The notes beneath the pieces are model-generated. The model did no database searches. It was given only the letters and a program-made list of their open reading frames with translations, and had not been told where the DNA came from. 51,925 nt of DNA. Source: Hortaea werneckii (lineage: Eukaryota; Ascomycota; Dothideomycetes; Mycosphaerellales; Teratosphaeriaceae). The DNA lies in NCBI GenBank assembly GCA_037044905.1, contig JBAOKB010000072.1, positions 1 through 51,925 of the forward strand, given 5' to 3'. Shown piece by piece: positions 40,497-51,925 of this stretch; the stretch's first letter is position 1; the number at the start of each line of letters is the position of its first letter. Position numbers and translations under genes: made by a program.

Positions 40497-41138
40497 ATGG
40501 CAACCAAAAATGTGCCATCTCTGCTCCGCTCCACCACCGGGCGCGCCGTCCATTTCCGCGTGACTCCGCGCCCATCCAACATGGGCGAATCACGCGAGAT
40601 GATGCGCCTACTGACCCAATTCGGGGAAGTCGAATACTTCAAGAACCTCGCCTACGACGCCTACCCCGCGCCTAACACCTGCCTCGCCATCTTCCGCGAG
40701 GAGAGCGCCGCCCAGGAATGTCTCCGCCGCACGCCTATCCGCTTCCGTATGACCCGCGTCAACACCACTACGACCACAGGCCCCACCACCTCCGCCGACT
40801 CATTCGATATGAACGACCCTTCCTCCTCCTCCGACGATGACCCCGAAACCCGCATCTTCCAACTCTCGGCCAACACCGCCCGGGCCAATTTCCGCGACCA
40901 GATCGACTCGACCGAACACCACGGCTCCTTCAAAGTCGACGGTAAAAGCGCTGCCCAACAAGACCTCGCGCGGAGAGTGCCTCTCCACGGGCTTAGTCAT
41001 GTGAAATGGCCGGTCCAGGATAAGCCGTGGAAGGTGATTGATCGGCAGCGGAAGCTGGATGAGGCGTTTCGGGGGAGTGGGAAGCGGAAGGGGTTGGCTG
41101 AGATTTGGAGGGAGGGGGAGAATGCGCGGATGGGGTGA
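40497..41138 (+). CDS. Conserved fungal protein with RRM-like N-terminal half
   Basis: This is a 213-aa single exon. Residues 17-86 read like a divergent RNA-recognition fold: strand AVHFRVTP, helix SREMMRLLTQFGEV, strand EYFKNLAY, strand NTCLAIFREE, helix SAAQECLRRTP, strand IRFRM. The RNP aromatic positions are only partly kept. A Thr/Ser/Asp-rich linker follows, then IFQLSANTARANFRDQI and a basic C-terminus (GSGKRKGLAEIW). A mitochondrial presequence is possible but not clear. I do not recognise a named gene. RNA binding is inference from predicted secondary structure only. Confidence 0.7.
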   Translation: MATKNVPSLLRSTTGRAVHFRVTPRPSNMGESREMMRLLTQFGEVEYFKNLAYDAYPAPNTCLAIFREESAAQECLRRTPIRFRMTRVNTTTTTGPTTSADSFDMNDPSSSSDDDPETRIFQLSANTARANFRDQIDSTEHHGSFKVDGKSAAQQDLARRVPLHGLSHVKWPVQDKPWKVIDRQRKLDEAFRGSGKRKGLAEIWREGENARMG

Positions 41139-42828
41139 TGGGTTATATTGGAAGATCTGATGGGAAAGGAGATCGACTTAGGGCTTCGTGTGACATTGGG
41201 AGTGGCATGGAGAATTTGGCTTATGAAGGAAGTGGGCAGTGGGGTCGAATATGGTACACTCGGGATGTGACGCAAGTGAGCAAGGCCACCGGCCGCTTTC
41301 TGGAACTTGACCCTATGACGAGCTCCGGATATCACTGCCATCATCACGCCTCGCGGTCACCTGGAGGGAGACCTCCATAAGACGGCCTTACGTTCCTGGG
41401 GCTCGATTCTCTGTGCATACAGTCGTATCGAGAAATAGCCACAGAACGCCAGACTAGACGCCGCCTCTGGCCGAAATTGCCAGGTATTTCAGACGACCGA
41501 GATCCTACACATGGGCTACAGCTTGAGCGCTGTCTACCATTTGCTTTTTTGGCATGGATAATGCCGTTTCAGACTGTCGCCTTTGATGGCGCCCTTGGAT
41601 ACTACGTGCGAAATCGACTGAATTTTCAATCTTACAACTCCAGTACGACTAAGAGCTTCACCAGGATTGTTTCGACTGCCTCTCACGCGTAGAAGAGTCT
41701 ATGTGCACGGATGCCGGACGCCGCCATAGGTCCATCGGATGGCCTGCAAACGAGTCAATGAGCGCCATTAACTTGAATTTGGAGCCGCCCTGCTACTCAT
41801 GTCCCTTGATTTCAGCCGAAGGTCTCGCCGGACAAAGGTTCCAAAGTGGCGATCGTGGCGATCGTGGCGGAGCCAGAGAGAATGAGATGGGGAAGGCAAA
41901 GTTCCTCCAAAAGATCAATGTATGGCCACGGTGACAAGACAAGTGGCGGTGTTATAAGACTCTGGAAAGCTCGGCTTCGATGGTCAGGGTGCAACGTGCG
42001 GCCTTGTATGAGCACATGGCCGAGGACACGAACAACTTAGGCTGAAGATGGACCACGACATCGGAAGTCAATATCTACCCAAGAAGCTGTATATCAGTTG
42101 TCCAAGAGAACTTGCTAAGCCTACTTTCAGTGGCGAGCTCAATGTCATGATAGAGTCGACGCCATCCACGGACAATGACGACGATCACCATTGCGTAATC
42201 TCTCAACCCGCGATGAGACTCAGGCATTTACGCAATGGCGTTCTCTATGTCTTTTGTTGCGAAAAATGGTTCGTAAGGTCCTTTGCTCACGCCCTTGAAC
42301 GAAGACGACGAGGATAAAGCCAGCAGGCCCCGCCAGGACGGACCTTAGAAAGTTGCCAGTGCCAAGAAATATATGTTATCATGACGTTTGCAGTCACCCA
42401 TGACAGATAAATGCATTGTACTACGTCTTTCAAATTTTCTACGGGCATATGTCCGTACCAGTGGACTGCCCTACGTCGAGATGAAAAGTACAAACAAGAC
42501 AAAGTTCAGTTGGCTTTTGTGTCGATACAGACCGCAAACCTTGCGGCGGTGGCTCCGATACATCAAGCAGCTCTAATGTGTTATTGCAGCTGAGGTAGAG
42601 AGAATCGTCCGGTGTACGTTCGTTCACAGTCTCTCGGGGGTGAGGACTGCAGCATTGCTGCCTAAAAATTCCTTGGCTGCATTCGCGCCAACAGAACATG
42701 CGGGATGAAGCTCAGCCTTGTACTGCGCCTCACTTCCTGCATAGTTATGGAGCCGGATTCCATGCAAGTTCACTGTCGGCTTACCATGCTATCTAGTCCA
42801 GCTTGCTAATATCGGCACCTAGTACGAA
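41139..42828. other. Gene-free interval, 1.7 kb
   Basis: Only short frames without domain character are present on both strands. A local duplication of GCGATCGTG occurs near 41851-41870. I see no RIP signature and no RNA gene. It separates the conserved gene block from the second accessory block. Confidence 0.4.
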
Positions 42829-45800
42829 ATGGTTTTTCCACTCGGCGTACCCACTCCAATCGAGATTGTTACTGCATCCTACAAGCTTTTCAGACTTTAC
42901 GAAGAGGCTCGTGGACGGCAAGCCAAGGTACACGCAGCGAACCAACTTTTGAGAAGCATTGGATCCGCCATCGACAGGCTTGAGCAAACAAGTGGCGATG
43001 AACGTGTAGACAACAGCAGCTCCGCTCTGGCACAAGTGCAAACAGCCCGAACAGCATGGGCGGGCTTAGATGAGTGTTTGCAGAGGTTCTCTGTGAACGA
43101 GCAGAACGAAAAGTCGCTGATTTCGCGGGCTCGGTCAGTCCGCTATGACTTGCGATGGGCGTTCAACGCTCTTGACGGAAAAGTGTCGGAGCTAAAGCAA
43201 GAGATTGGTCTCAGCCTTTTGGCCGTCATGCCAACCCAGATAGCGGACTTGCAGTACGTATACGGACCACCACAGTGTAAAGAGACATATCTGACATGGC
43301 AATAGGGGCTCGATGGCGCTACTTACAGCTGAGATGAGCGAATTGAGATCAGCACCCATGTTACAGACAGTGCCAGACAAAAGTTTGATCGCGAGAACAC
43401 CCTTTGACCCCAACTTTAGCAGCGGACATTCAGTTTCGGACGTGCGCAGCGTTGTTCCGCTCAAAACGGAATTAGCAGATGCATGCTGGACAAGAAAGGG
43501 AGGATGCCATTGTCGTTGTCATTCGAAAACTTCCACGGCCTTGAACCATTCTCGCTACACATGCATCGAGACACAGGGTTGGCAAGCTTTTGGGAAGACC
43601 TGCAATGTTGAGAAATGCAACGCCCGCTTCATCCGCGTTCAATTACGTCTAGCGGCAACATGCGTGTGGATACCCTGGGCGGTTACTATCGCATTGCGTT
43701 TTGAAACTGGCTTTTCCATCCCCAGGATATCCTTCACGCCATCTCGGGTCTGCAGATATACCTCTCCGGGATTCGTTGAGCTGGCGAAGATGAGTCGCGA
43801 ATATGGAATGGCGTTCAAACGTAGAGTGGCTTCGTTCAAACTACTCTTCAGCAACGGTCAAGCGTCACACACCGATGTCCGTCCAGATGGTAATGGTTAC
43901 CTCGATCTCATTCTACGTGGACCTTGGCCCCCCGGGATGCGGGATGCGCAATGGGATTTGGTCAAATTCCTCATTGTCGGTGCACCAGAAAGCGTTCTTC
44001 GAAATCCACGCTTGCTCCATCACTGTGCCAGGTGGATAGGAGAAGGACCTCATATGGACATGCTGGCAACACTCCTGAGGTTTGGACTGGACCCGGAGCA
44101 CCTTGACCCCAGTCTTTTTCCCGCTTGGCCGCGGTCTTGTGATCCGGGATGGCTTGTTGAAGACCTCGCCCCTGATCCGATGTTCATTGACTTCTTACGA
44201 GCTTGTTTGCAGAGACAGCCAGGTAGCCTTCGCTCTGACCGTTTGGGATGAAACTCACGCTGATTTGCACGTAGGCTTCGCCGGATGCGACGACCTAACT
44301 GAAGCCGTACTCACCGGTGAAGACTCCGAATTTGAAACTGCGCTACGCCGCGCCAAAGGCGAGAGCGGTGTTCTCCGGACGCTGCCAAATGCGCTCGGTC
44401 AGACTGCAACTCACCTTGCCATCACTTCGCCGAGGCGGTTGGAAAGACTCTTGCAAGCTGGCGCTGACCCCGATTGCGTTGACAGAGGAGGGCTGACACC
44501 TTTGATGTACGCCGCTGCATACGGGGAGCAGCAATCGGTTCTACTTTTGGTCGAACACCATGCAACTTGGCATCTTGAAGAAAACCGCCACAGTCGCAAT
44601 TTTCTCGACTATGCAATTTGTCGCCGCAAACTACATGTCATCGAAACGCTCATTAGGTGGCTCAGAAGAATAGGAGATCACGATATCTCTTTGGAAGTGC
44701 TGGATTACTGCATAGCTCATTGCGTCATGCAGTCCAATGACCATTACGACGTCACGATACCTCATGAACTTTTTGAACTCGGCGCGGATGCTGACACAAT
44801 CGTCAACTGCAGGACGTTGTTACATCTTGCCAACACACCAGTGATGTCTCAGCTGATAGTGAAAAATGGGTTTACATCTTTCCACATTCGAGACGAGTCT
44901 GGCAAATCTCCTTTCATGCAAGTCGCACACTTGGTTGATGCAGAGACTCTGGCCACTGCTGTCGTGCGAGAGGAAGTTGCGGATTTCAACGAACGGGACA
45001 TGGATGGGCAGACTGCACTGCACCACCTTATTAGGTCTTGTCATGCAGGCCAAATTTACGACTACCTTGGGACCGACAGAAGTTGGCAATTTGCGCGACA
45101 CCGTGACATGGTGTCTTGTCTAAACACTTTGTTACATCACGGAGCTTCTGCTTCTACTGCAGACAGTTGTGTTTGCGCTTGTTCTGTGGAGGGCTGTACT
45201 CCTTTGACGTTCGCGTTGCATGGCCTTTCGCGGTCTTTCCATATTGACTGTGGAAGTATTTTTGATCTTTTTCAAGCCGCCAAGCATCAGATCAACCCCA
45301 TAAATGCCTCCGAATGGGTTGCCGCGATTAGACGGTACCACGCTTTCGAAGAACAAGGCCTTACGCATACGTGCTGTTGTGCGCGAGCCAAAGACGCAAT
45401 ACGTTTGTGCTACAGGCTTCGGCCGGAGACTCTTGCAAACGCAAGAACCGAACAGATTCAGGTCATGGTCAATTTTCACTCACAATCTAGTGAGGGATCA
45501 TGGACAGATAACGACATCATCTCCTCACTTGCGGCTCTATGTTCAATGTATGAAGAACGATCCATTGCGAAGAGCAAATTACATGTTGCGCCCCGCAGAC
45601 GAAAGGTATGTCACCTATCTCCCACCGTAGCTGGAAAGGTGCAAGTAACCCGATTGAGTGTGCTGACCGAACCATTCAAGTCGCAGCTACAAGTGGACTA
45701 TGCACAGGACGAGATCTTGTTTTGTCTCGACTTTGAGAGTCGGCCTCCCATTCGTAAAGTCACGACTGACTGCTACAAAGATTGGTTGAAATGGTGCGAT

Positions 45801-45956
45801 AGCAATTTTGTCAAGCTTGATATCAGTGGTGGTCGACGAAACTACACTGAATACGGCTGGCATCTAGTATCCACGTTCGAAGACAAAGTTGATGAGCTAC
45901 GACCTCGCGCTGAAATATGGTACACTGCTCCAGAGCAACCCGCAGAGACTCTATGA
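42829..45956 (+). CDS. Large ankyrin-type protein sharing the Cys/His module
   Basis: Three exons, 42829-43253, 43306-44222 and 44275-45956, join in frame to 1007 aa. The introns are 43254-43305 (GTACGT...AATAG, 52 nt) and 44223-44274 (GTAGCC...CGTAG, 52 nt; its donor is weak, but the join restores the frame). The N-terminus (1-140) is helical (TPIEIVTASYKLFRLYEEAR) and resembles fungal STAND-type effector-like domains without a firm match. C209-H-C211-R-C213-H214 followed by C241-N-x3-C246 repeats the module in the protein at 18137-20376. Divergent ankyrin repeats follow from about 470 (ATHLAITSPRRLERLLQAGA; GLTPLMYAAAYGEQQS) to about 830. No P-loop is present. The protein may act in recognition or scaffolding; inference. 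Confidence 0.85.
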
Positions 45957-46123
45957 TTGAAAATCTTGGTCTCTATGGGGGCTGACTTTGGGTCTCCAGC
46001 TGAGTTCAGACCAAGAAAGGATGGCTCAAAGAAAGAAGTCTCATTCAAGTTTTAGAGTGCTGTGGACGCTTTTCGAAGCGACCTCCTATATCGCTGACGC
46101 CGGTAGCTCCTGCATCCCTCGAA

Positions 46124-47286
46124 TCATTCGTCCCAAGGTCGATGGCTTTCACGCTCTGCGCCTATGCTCTGCGCTCCGCCATCTGCGACGACATAGTCTC
46201 GGGTTTGAACAATACCCTTGAGTGGTATTTCACTCTGATCACTATCGGCTGCAGATGGCCTTCTACCACTCCTGGCAGCCGCCGTGCCCATTCTATTACC
46301 GCTATGATTGCCGTACTCAACGTACATCGGCGTGCCATGCGTACGCGAGCCATATGTGCTGGTATCCTCTTTTCCAAGTACTTTCGAGCGGAAGAGCTTG
46401 ACCCACCCTTTGACCGTGGAAAGATTCGCGGCTATGATCCCGAGGTTCAGCTCTATGGTCATCCAGACACCGGTCATGAGGTACGTATATGTAGTATCGC
46501 TGATGTTTGTCCCTCCGAGAGATGCCGCTCGGAGTCCGGCAAACGCAGTAGCTGTCAATCCCATGGCCATCAAGACACAGATTCCGAGCTTCTTTTGCAG
46601 AGGGAGGTGCAATTTCCAAACAATGAGTGTTGGCAACAGAGAGCAGACCAGGTCGGTGAACATTGAGTAGCCTAGACGAGGGAGTAAGCCGGAGAACATG
46701 GTTTACGGGTGATTGACATACCAGCTTGAACGTAAATTGAGTATATTCTCACTTCGGGAGTATGGCAAGTGGCCTTCCCTTGCTTCACCAGGCCGCGATC
46801 CCAATAGGCCCGTACCGGGTCGCACTCCGCTAAGAGTGAGATGCTGGCCTCCAAGGTAGTCACAACCATGAGCGCCATAACGATCCAGAGCGACCACCTG
46901 AGCCACTTCGCATTGCCTTGGATCCGAAGCACCAAGAAGCAAATCGACATCTTGACCAAGCACAAGGCAACGAACAGTACAATCTGGTTGATGAAGCTGA
47001 GCTTACTGACCCAGAGAATCTGCGCCTCGCTGAGATAAACCGTGTGTTGGCCTTTGCCATGTTGGACTCCAACGATGCTGAGAGCCGACATCACAATGGC
47101 AAAAGCCGTGCCAGCAAGTATCGACCAGTCGTCCTTCCCAAGCGCTCGAGCGTCAGCTCTTGCCCATAATCGAAGTACCGTCGAAATGGCCGAGGGAATG
47201 ATCAGCAGGTAGCTGACGAGTGTCAGCCTCCAGCCGATGCTGGTAGCCGGAAGGTTCGCTTCGTCATCTCTGGATAGAACTTCCAT
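46124..47286 (-). CDS. Fungal rhodopsin-like seven-TM integral membrane protein (PTH11-type)
   Basis: Two exons, 47286-46722 and 46671-46124, join across a 50-nt intron (GTATGT...TCTAG), giving 370 aa. Hydrophobic helices include LTLVSYLLIIPSAISTVLRL, WSILAGTAFAIVMSALSIVG, INQIVLFVALCLVKMSICFL, LWIVMALMVVTTLEASISLL, and after the splice YSMFTDLVCSLLPTLIVWKL and LGICVLMAMGLTATAFAGL. Family marks are R-x-DDW at the start of the second helix (GKDDW), CDPVRAYWD in the outer loop and C..C around it. The C-terminal tail is soluble and Ser/Arg-rich. Such proteins are putative G-protein-coupled receptors in filamentous fungi. I see no CFEM domain before the chosen ATG. It is convergent with the large ankyrin gene (167 bp). 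Confidence 0.88.
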
Positions 47287-48193
47287 AATTATCAACAAAA
47301 CGTATGTCGTGGGCTTTCGATAGCTCACACAAGGGCATGATGTTTCACAAAGGCTACAGTGGCGGACAACGGAGCAATTGAAATACTTACCACCACCCTC
47401 TTCTCGTGGCAGTAAGACCTCCTTTGCCTGCGGGCAAGTCAACACCGCACTCCTACTTCCTCGGTGCATTCTGGCTGCAGGCCGATGACCCGGTTGATAT
47501 TCCGAACTCTCACGCCACACACCATGCTGCTGCAGGCCATGCATCCCGTGTACCGTCTATTCGCGGGCGAACAGATTGGTTCCTAAATTATTGCCGGAGA
47601 GATGAGATGCCGCGGAAAGATGAGTCGACGGCGCTGCCTCTGTGCCACATGGATCCCGCGTGCGGCCCATTCCAGATCGACCGAGATGGTTCCTGGTCGA
47701 CTGCCGAGAGGGGAATACTGCATTTGTCCTGGGATCATGCAGGGATCGCAGATCGGCTGCGAGGCGAAAGTCGATGAATGCGGCACAGCCGGGCAGCATC
47801 TTGTCAAATAGCAGCATCCTGAAAAGACTCTATCGGGAATGTGCACGTATCATGACCGATTCTTGTCCAGGCGACACACGACGAATCCCATGATGTCTCA
47901 ATAAAGGCCAAATTTGGCTTCATAGATTGTGTTCGCGCGGCTTGACGGGGACCAACACGGCACGGCTGGCGCTGATGGCCCCGGTGCCTGTTCCGCTTTG
48001 CCATTTCGGCTAAATCCCAACCTGCAGATATGGCTGCGTTAGTTCGGCACTTGTCTGAGCTATACCCTGCAGACTCCGAGGTCTCAGGGCCTCAGATGGC
48101 AGTTCATATGTTGCCAAAGACGCTGTTGGACCGTCTCTTGGTCATCTGGTTTCCTTACGAACGACCACAGTTCTACGGAGGAGAACTTTCAGG
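47287..48193. promoter_or_regulatory. Divergent upstream region of receptor-like and GMC genes
   Basis: No gene is supported in these 907 bp; short frames overlap on both strands. The receptor frame is open upstream to 47544 with a GTAAGT donor near 47389, so a 5' UTR intron or an upstream exon is possible but unresolved. Confidence 0.4.
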
Positions 48194-50044
48194 ATGGGTA
48201 TCGTTCAGAATCTCATTGTCGGGCTATTTAGCACCAGTCTATTGTTCTCTGGAGTGGTTGCAAAGTCAAGCTACGACTTTATCGTCGTTGGAGGCGGTAC
48301 TGCTGGAGTTGCCATTGCAACACGACTGAGCCAGAACCTGCCGCACTTCTCGGTATTGCTCGTTGAAGCTGGGCCTGATGGACGAGACTCTCCATCCATT
48401 TACATCCCAGGCCGCAAAGGGACAGCTCTCGGCACCATATATGATTGGAACTTTGTGAGTAGCTTATTCGCTGTCAAACGAGTTCAGCTTGGCTTATGAA
48501 TGCAGACGACTGTTCCCCAAGAAGCCCTGAACGACAGGATATTGCCTCAAAACCGCGGCCATGTTCTTGGTGGAAGCTCGGCGCTCAACCTGCTATCCTA
48601 CGATCGTGGTGTTGAAGCCGACTTCGACGCATGGCAACAACTTGGCAATGACGGCTGGAACTGGACAACCATGCACAACGCCATGATGAAAGCGGAGACA
48701 TGGCAACTGACCAACCAGACCGGCGCAGACGGCATCGAAGCACAAGGAGGCGTGGGTGAAGATGGACCTATCCATTTCCTGCTGAACCGCTGGGATCCGC
48801 CAGAGCAAGAAGCTTTCTTCCCAACGATGAACAACTTGGGGATCTCGGAGACTTACAGCTTTCTTGACGGTGACATGCTGGGATGGCAACGTCACACCAG
48901 CAACATTCTGGGGACGAATTACACTCGCAGCTACAGCCCAGCGTATCTCGCCCATGCAGGGACGAATTTGAAGGTGATTTTCAACTCCATGGTCGCTAAA
49001 GTCGATATCCACAAGGGCTGCGTGAAAGGCGTGACTCTTATCGATGGGACTAAGCTCCATGCAAAGAAAGAGGTCATCCTCTCGGCCGGATCGATCCAGT
49101 CACCGCAGTTGCTTGAGCTTTCGGGGATTGGCAGCTGCTCTGTTCTATCTGCGGCCGGCGTGGAACCGATAGTAGAGCTCCCTGGTGTCGGCGAGAATCT
49201 CCAGGATCACGTCCGTATCGTCACATCGTACCAGTTGAAGGACGAGTACACTTCGCCTGACATCAACCGTTTCAACTCCACAAACGCCGCCCTGGAGCTA
49301 GAACGCTGGCAAAACAACCTTACTGGTCTGTATGACAGCACCAGCAGCGCCTATGCCTACCTCACCTGGAACATGTCCCTGGGCAACGATAGCGAGTTGA
49401 TCGCTCTGGCAAACGAGGCCATCGACCCAACCAACGCAGTTGACTTACGCAAGCTAGCCAAGCTGGACGACGTGAACCGTGTGCCCCAGCTAGAGATCCT
49501 ATTCTCCGACGGCTACCTCGGCAACAAGGGATACCCAGATGAAGACTCGGAGCTATACGGCAAGACCTTCTTCGCCATGATCGCAAGCCTGAACCACCTC
49601 TTCTCGCGCGGATCCACACACATCAACACCTCGGACCCGACGGCGCATCCGCTCTTCGACCCCAACTACCTCAGCAACGAATACGATCTCCGCGCCGTGG
49701 TCGAGGGCGCCAAGTATATCCGTAAAGTTGCGACCACCGCTCCACTGGCGGATATTTGGGTCGACGAGTACGAGCCTGGTCTGAACATCACGACTGATGA
49801 GCAGTGGATTGATTTCGTCAAGGCCAATGCGCTTTCGATCTGGCACCCGCTCGGTACCTGTGCCATGCTGCCTCGAGAGGACAATGGAGTTGTAGATGCG
49901 CAGCTGAAAGTATACGGGGTTGAGGGACTGCGCGTGGCGGATGCTAGCATTATGCCGACGTTGATCTCCGGTCATATCCAGACGGCTGTGTATGGGATTG
50001 CGGAAATGGCGGCGGAGATGATTACGGCGGAGTGGTCGTGGTAG
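48194..50044 (+). CDS. Secreted GMC-family oxidoreductase (FAD)
   Basis: Two exons, 48194-48454 and 48506-50044, join across a 51-nt intron (GTGAGT...TGCAG), giving 599 aa. A signal peptide of about 23 residues (MGIVQNLIVGLFSTSLLFSG) precedes the FAD fold VVGGGTAGVAIATRL. The GMC signatures are present: GHVLGGSSALNLLSYDRG and GSIQSPQLLELSGIG. The active-site region has IWHPLGTCAM with its conserved His and a C-terminal SGHIQTAVYGIAEMAAEMI with the second His. N-glycosylation-type sequons (NWT, NQT, NYT, NNLT) are numerous, fitting secretion. Family members oxidise alcohols or sugars (glucose, aryl-alcohol, choline). The substrate is not predictable from sequence by eye. It may supply H2O2 outside the cell. 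Confidence 0.9.
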
Positions 50045-50562
50045 ATGCTGAATCGGTAGGCTGAGAGGCTGTGGCTAGGACTAGGACTAGAGGCTCAGGG
50101 GCATGTAGAAGGGTATTTAGTATTGGCGATCATCGCAAATTACTATGAGTGAACATGAAGTACTCAAGGTATGAGAAAGTGGCTTCCGAGGAGCACATCC
50201 AACAAGCCTGTCGTCATTCTTCGGAGCAAATTTGAGACACTGGCAACATCTGCGCCTCTTTGTTGATCGCTTCAACTTTGGCAAAATTGAAAGGCCGTTC
50301 GGGGTTGGACTTCAGGAGCGAGCGATTGATCATGGAAGCGACCGGCTTCGAGTTGGCTAGACCATTGATGAGCAGGAGGGACTTGAGGAGCCGGATACGC
50401 AACTCTTGGGATGAAAGGTGAAAGCCACGCGCCGCAATTCTGGATTTTCGTTTGGCTGTCTAATCATTGTTTCATCGTCGTCTGAGCCGTATCATTGCCA
50501 ATCGGCAAGAAGCTCATGCGGTATCGGAGCGTAAGTAAGACTGCGGTTCCGGTGCATGACAC
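50045..50562. other. Intergenic with a possible coding remnant
   Basis: A minus-strand open frame, 50402-50214 (62 codons, no ATG at its start), reads protein-like (KPVASMINRSLLKSNPERPF) but matches no family I know. It may be a decayed exon. Nothing else is seen. Confidence 0.3.
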
Positions 50563-51195
50563 TCAGAGACTCAGCTTCTCATATTCCTCGTCCTGCGGGA
50601 AGCCTAAGTGAAAACGACCACACTTTGCCCACTCCAGTGTCGCACCCTCTCCCGTCTCAAAGTCCACCACACGCCCTCCCTTCTTCTTGTCCTGGGTAAT
50701 GAAACAACTCTGCAAACCTTCTCCGCTGACGTCTTTCTGCCAAGAAGGGATCACATATCCAAAGATCTCCCCACTGACGTCCCAGAAAGTTTCCTGCTGG
50801 GTATTGAGGTATTTGAAGGGACCTTTGATCCGGACAGACATGGGCGTGTTCTTGCCCGTTTGTAGAATCTCCAAGACCTTCTTGCTTCCTGTGCGGTTCT
50901 CGAGCTGCACTCTCTTGGAAGGCTGGAAGACGACGACCTTGACAAAAGGCATCTGGTCTTGCTTATCCGCTATGGAGGCATTGCCATCCTTGTCTATCTC
51001 GTAGGCGATACTGTCGAGCTGGATCATGTCCCCAGGCCGTTCCTGGGGTTCGTCTTCGTAGCTTTCGAAGTAGCCGATGCCGTGGGTGCCATGGTTGGTG
51101 AGGAAAGCTACGGGTGGACCGCCTTCTCGGAGTCCTGCTGCGTATGCTGAGCGGAGCGAATACTGGTAGATGTCGTTTGGGATTGAGGCGGGCAT
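50563..51195 (-). CDS. Acetolactate decarboxylase-like protein lacking zinc histidines
   Basis: The product is 210 aa from the ATG at 51195; the frame opens earlier only with GTG. The alpha-acetolactate decarboxylase pattern is visible: IYQYSLRSAYAAGLREGG, HGTHGIGYF, PGDMIQLDS, PFVKVVVFQ, WDVSGEIFGYVIPSW and a C-terminal GGRVVDFE. In the enzyme, three His in GyHlHF...GGH bind the active-site zinc. Here they read G160-L-Q162-S-C164-F and GG-R175, so all three are replaced. The Glu of the LDGEM-like motif also appears as Asp. The fold is probably kept, but decarboxylation of acetolactate to acetoin is unlikely. It is a single exon with no signal peptide. It could be a binding protein or a new activity. 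Confidence 0.8.
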   Translation of the reverse strand: MPASIPNDIYQYSLRSAYAAGLREGGPPVAFLTNHGTHGIGYFESYEDEPQERPGDMIQLDSIAYEIDKDGNASIADKQDQMPFVKVVVFQPSKRVQLENRTGSKKVLEILQTGKNTPMSVRIKGPFKYLNTQQETFWDVSGEIFGYVIPSWQKDVSGEGLQSCFITQDKKKGGRVVDFETGEGATLEWAKCGRFHLGFPQDEEYEKLSL

Positions 51196-51925
51196 TGTGG
51201 ATGTCACGGCCGACGTCGAAGTGCCTTGGAGGTAGGCCTGAAAGTGAACGTGGTGGTGAGGTCCACGTTCTGTGAGATTCGTTCTTGAAATATGCGAGTG
51301 AGTAAACGCAGGTCAAGTCTTGACAGTATGAGAATAATGAAAATCAGAGTATACTTGCCGTCTGTCGTCGAGGATGGCGGCCTTCATGCTGAGCAACCAG
51401 TAGTTGTGCTCCAATTACCGGTTCGGCATGCAGATGCTACGGAGGTAGAGTCGCTGCGGAGCCGATCAAGCTCACTCCGATGACATATTCGCGGTGGAAA
51501 CCAGGCATGCATATCCAAACATCATCTTTTCTTCGAGACATACTGACTGTATGTAATTGTACGTTGGCGAGCACACTGCGTTTGCGTCGACCTGGGACGA
51601 AAATGGGTACATAGTAGATTGGCATGGGAGCACTTCTACTTCTCTCATACCGGAATTGGGCTTTCGGGTCCCACGGCTTCGTTATCATATCGATACGCCA
51701 TCTTATCAACCCCAAGATACATAGATAGGCCAAAGAGGCAGTCGTGGCAGTCTCATGCTGTATACGGCTTTGCATGCAGTCGAGTCCTCCGGACTTCGAC
51801 TCGCCCGATGACTGCTCACCATGAGCGATGACCCTGGTATTGCCAGCGTAAGCCACCACCGCCGAAAGCGAAGAAAGGTGGCCGATGAGGACCGAAAGCG
51901 TGCGACGGTTGCCTGCACGGCCTGT
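51196..51925. other. Window end, no supported gene
   Basis: Only short frames are present on both strands up to the edge. The upstream region of the decarboxylase-like gene lies here. A gene beginning beyond the window cannot be excluded. Confidence 0.4.

Noticed and set aside
34287..41138. Inclusion of sfr1, WW and RRM-like genes in the lipid-type cluster
   Set aside because: Their motifs indicate recombination, nuclear and RNA-type roles unrelated to lipid metabolism.
45605..45629. Mini-intron GTATGT...CCGTAG in the last exon of the large ankyrin gene
   Set aside because: At 25 nt it is too short for splicing in this genome (observed introns 46-63 nt), and the frame is open through it.
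47287..47544. N-terminal CFEM domain on the receptor-like protein
   Set aside because: The upstream frame has Cys residues, but not the eight-Cys spacing, and a GTAAGT donor interrupts it.

Overview
The window is the left end of a chromosome from a filamentous ascomycete (Pezizomycotina; Dothideomycetes is plausible but not proven). The reasons are CCCTAA telomere repeats, short introns of about 46-63 nt with GTATGT/GTACGT-type donors and CTAAC-type branch points, typically fungal gene families, and a large block with the signature of repeat-induced point mutation (RIP). The first 46 bases are not genomic. They read as an untrimmed Oxford Nanopore native-barcode adapter joined directly to the chromosome end.

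Layout. 47-186 is the telomere. 387-5489 (-) is a 1700-aa telomere-linked RecQ-type helicase with an N-terminal OrsD-type zinc-finger region; telomere-like fragments lie on both sides of it. 6055-15780 is a RIP-destroyed block almost free of CpA/TpG. It holds a 96-bp tandem repeat, an array of a palindromic decamer with a 37-nt G run, and a LINE-type retrotransposon whose ORF2 frame can still be followed. 15.8-24.4 kb is a transition zone: a hypothetical protein, an ankyrin protein with a PigL-type N-terminus, a P450 pseudogene with RIP-type stops, and a DUF3632 protein.

24.7-33.8 kb holds mostly lipid-type enzymes in alternating orientation: CDP-alcohol phosphatidyltransferase, a small conserved protein, fatty acid hydroxylase, FAD monooxygenase, MFS transporter, an atypical CYP74-like P450 and a TLC-domain membrane protein. 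Three divergent promoters and two convergent pairs suggest a co-regulated, undescribed lipid/oxylipin-type cluster. No PKS, NRPS or terpene synthase is present, and the linkage is inference.

34.3-41.1 kb looks like conserved core genome: an Sfr1/Mei5-type recombination mediator, a conserved fungal protein, a tandem WW-domain protein and a small RRM-like protein. 41.1-51.9 kb is accessory again: a second ankyrin protein sharing a Cys/His module with the first, a fungal rhodopsin-like seven-TM protein, a secreted GMC oxidoreductase and an acetolactate-decarboxylase-like protein lacking its zinc histidines. Exon joins were worked out by hand from splice signals and frame continuity; all family names rest on motif recognition, not database searches.
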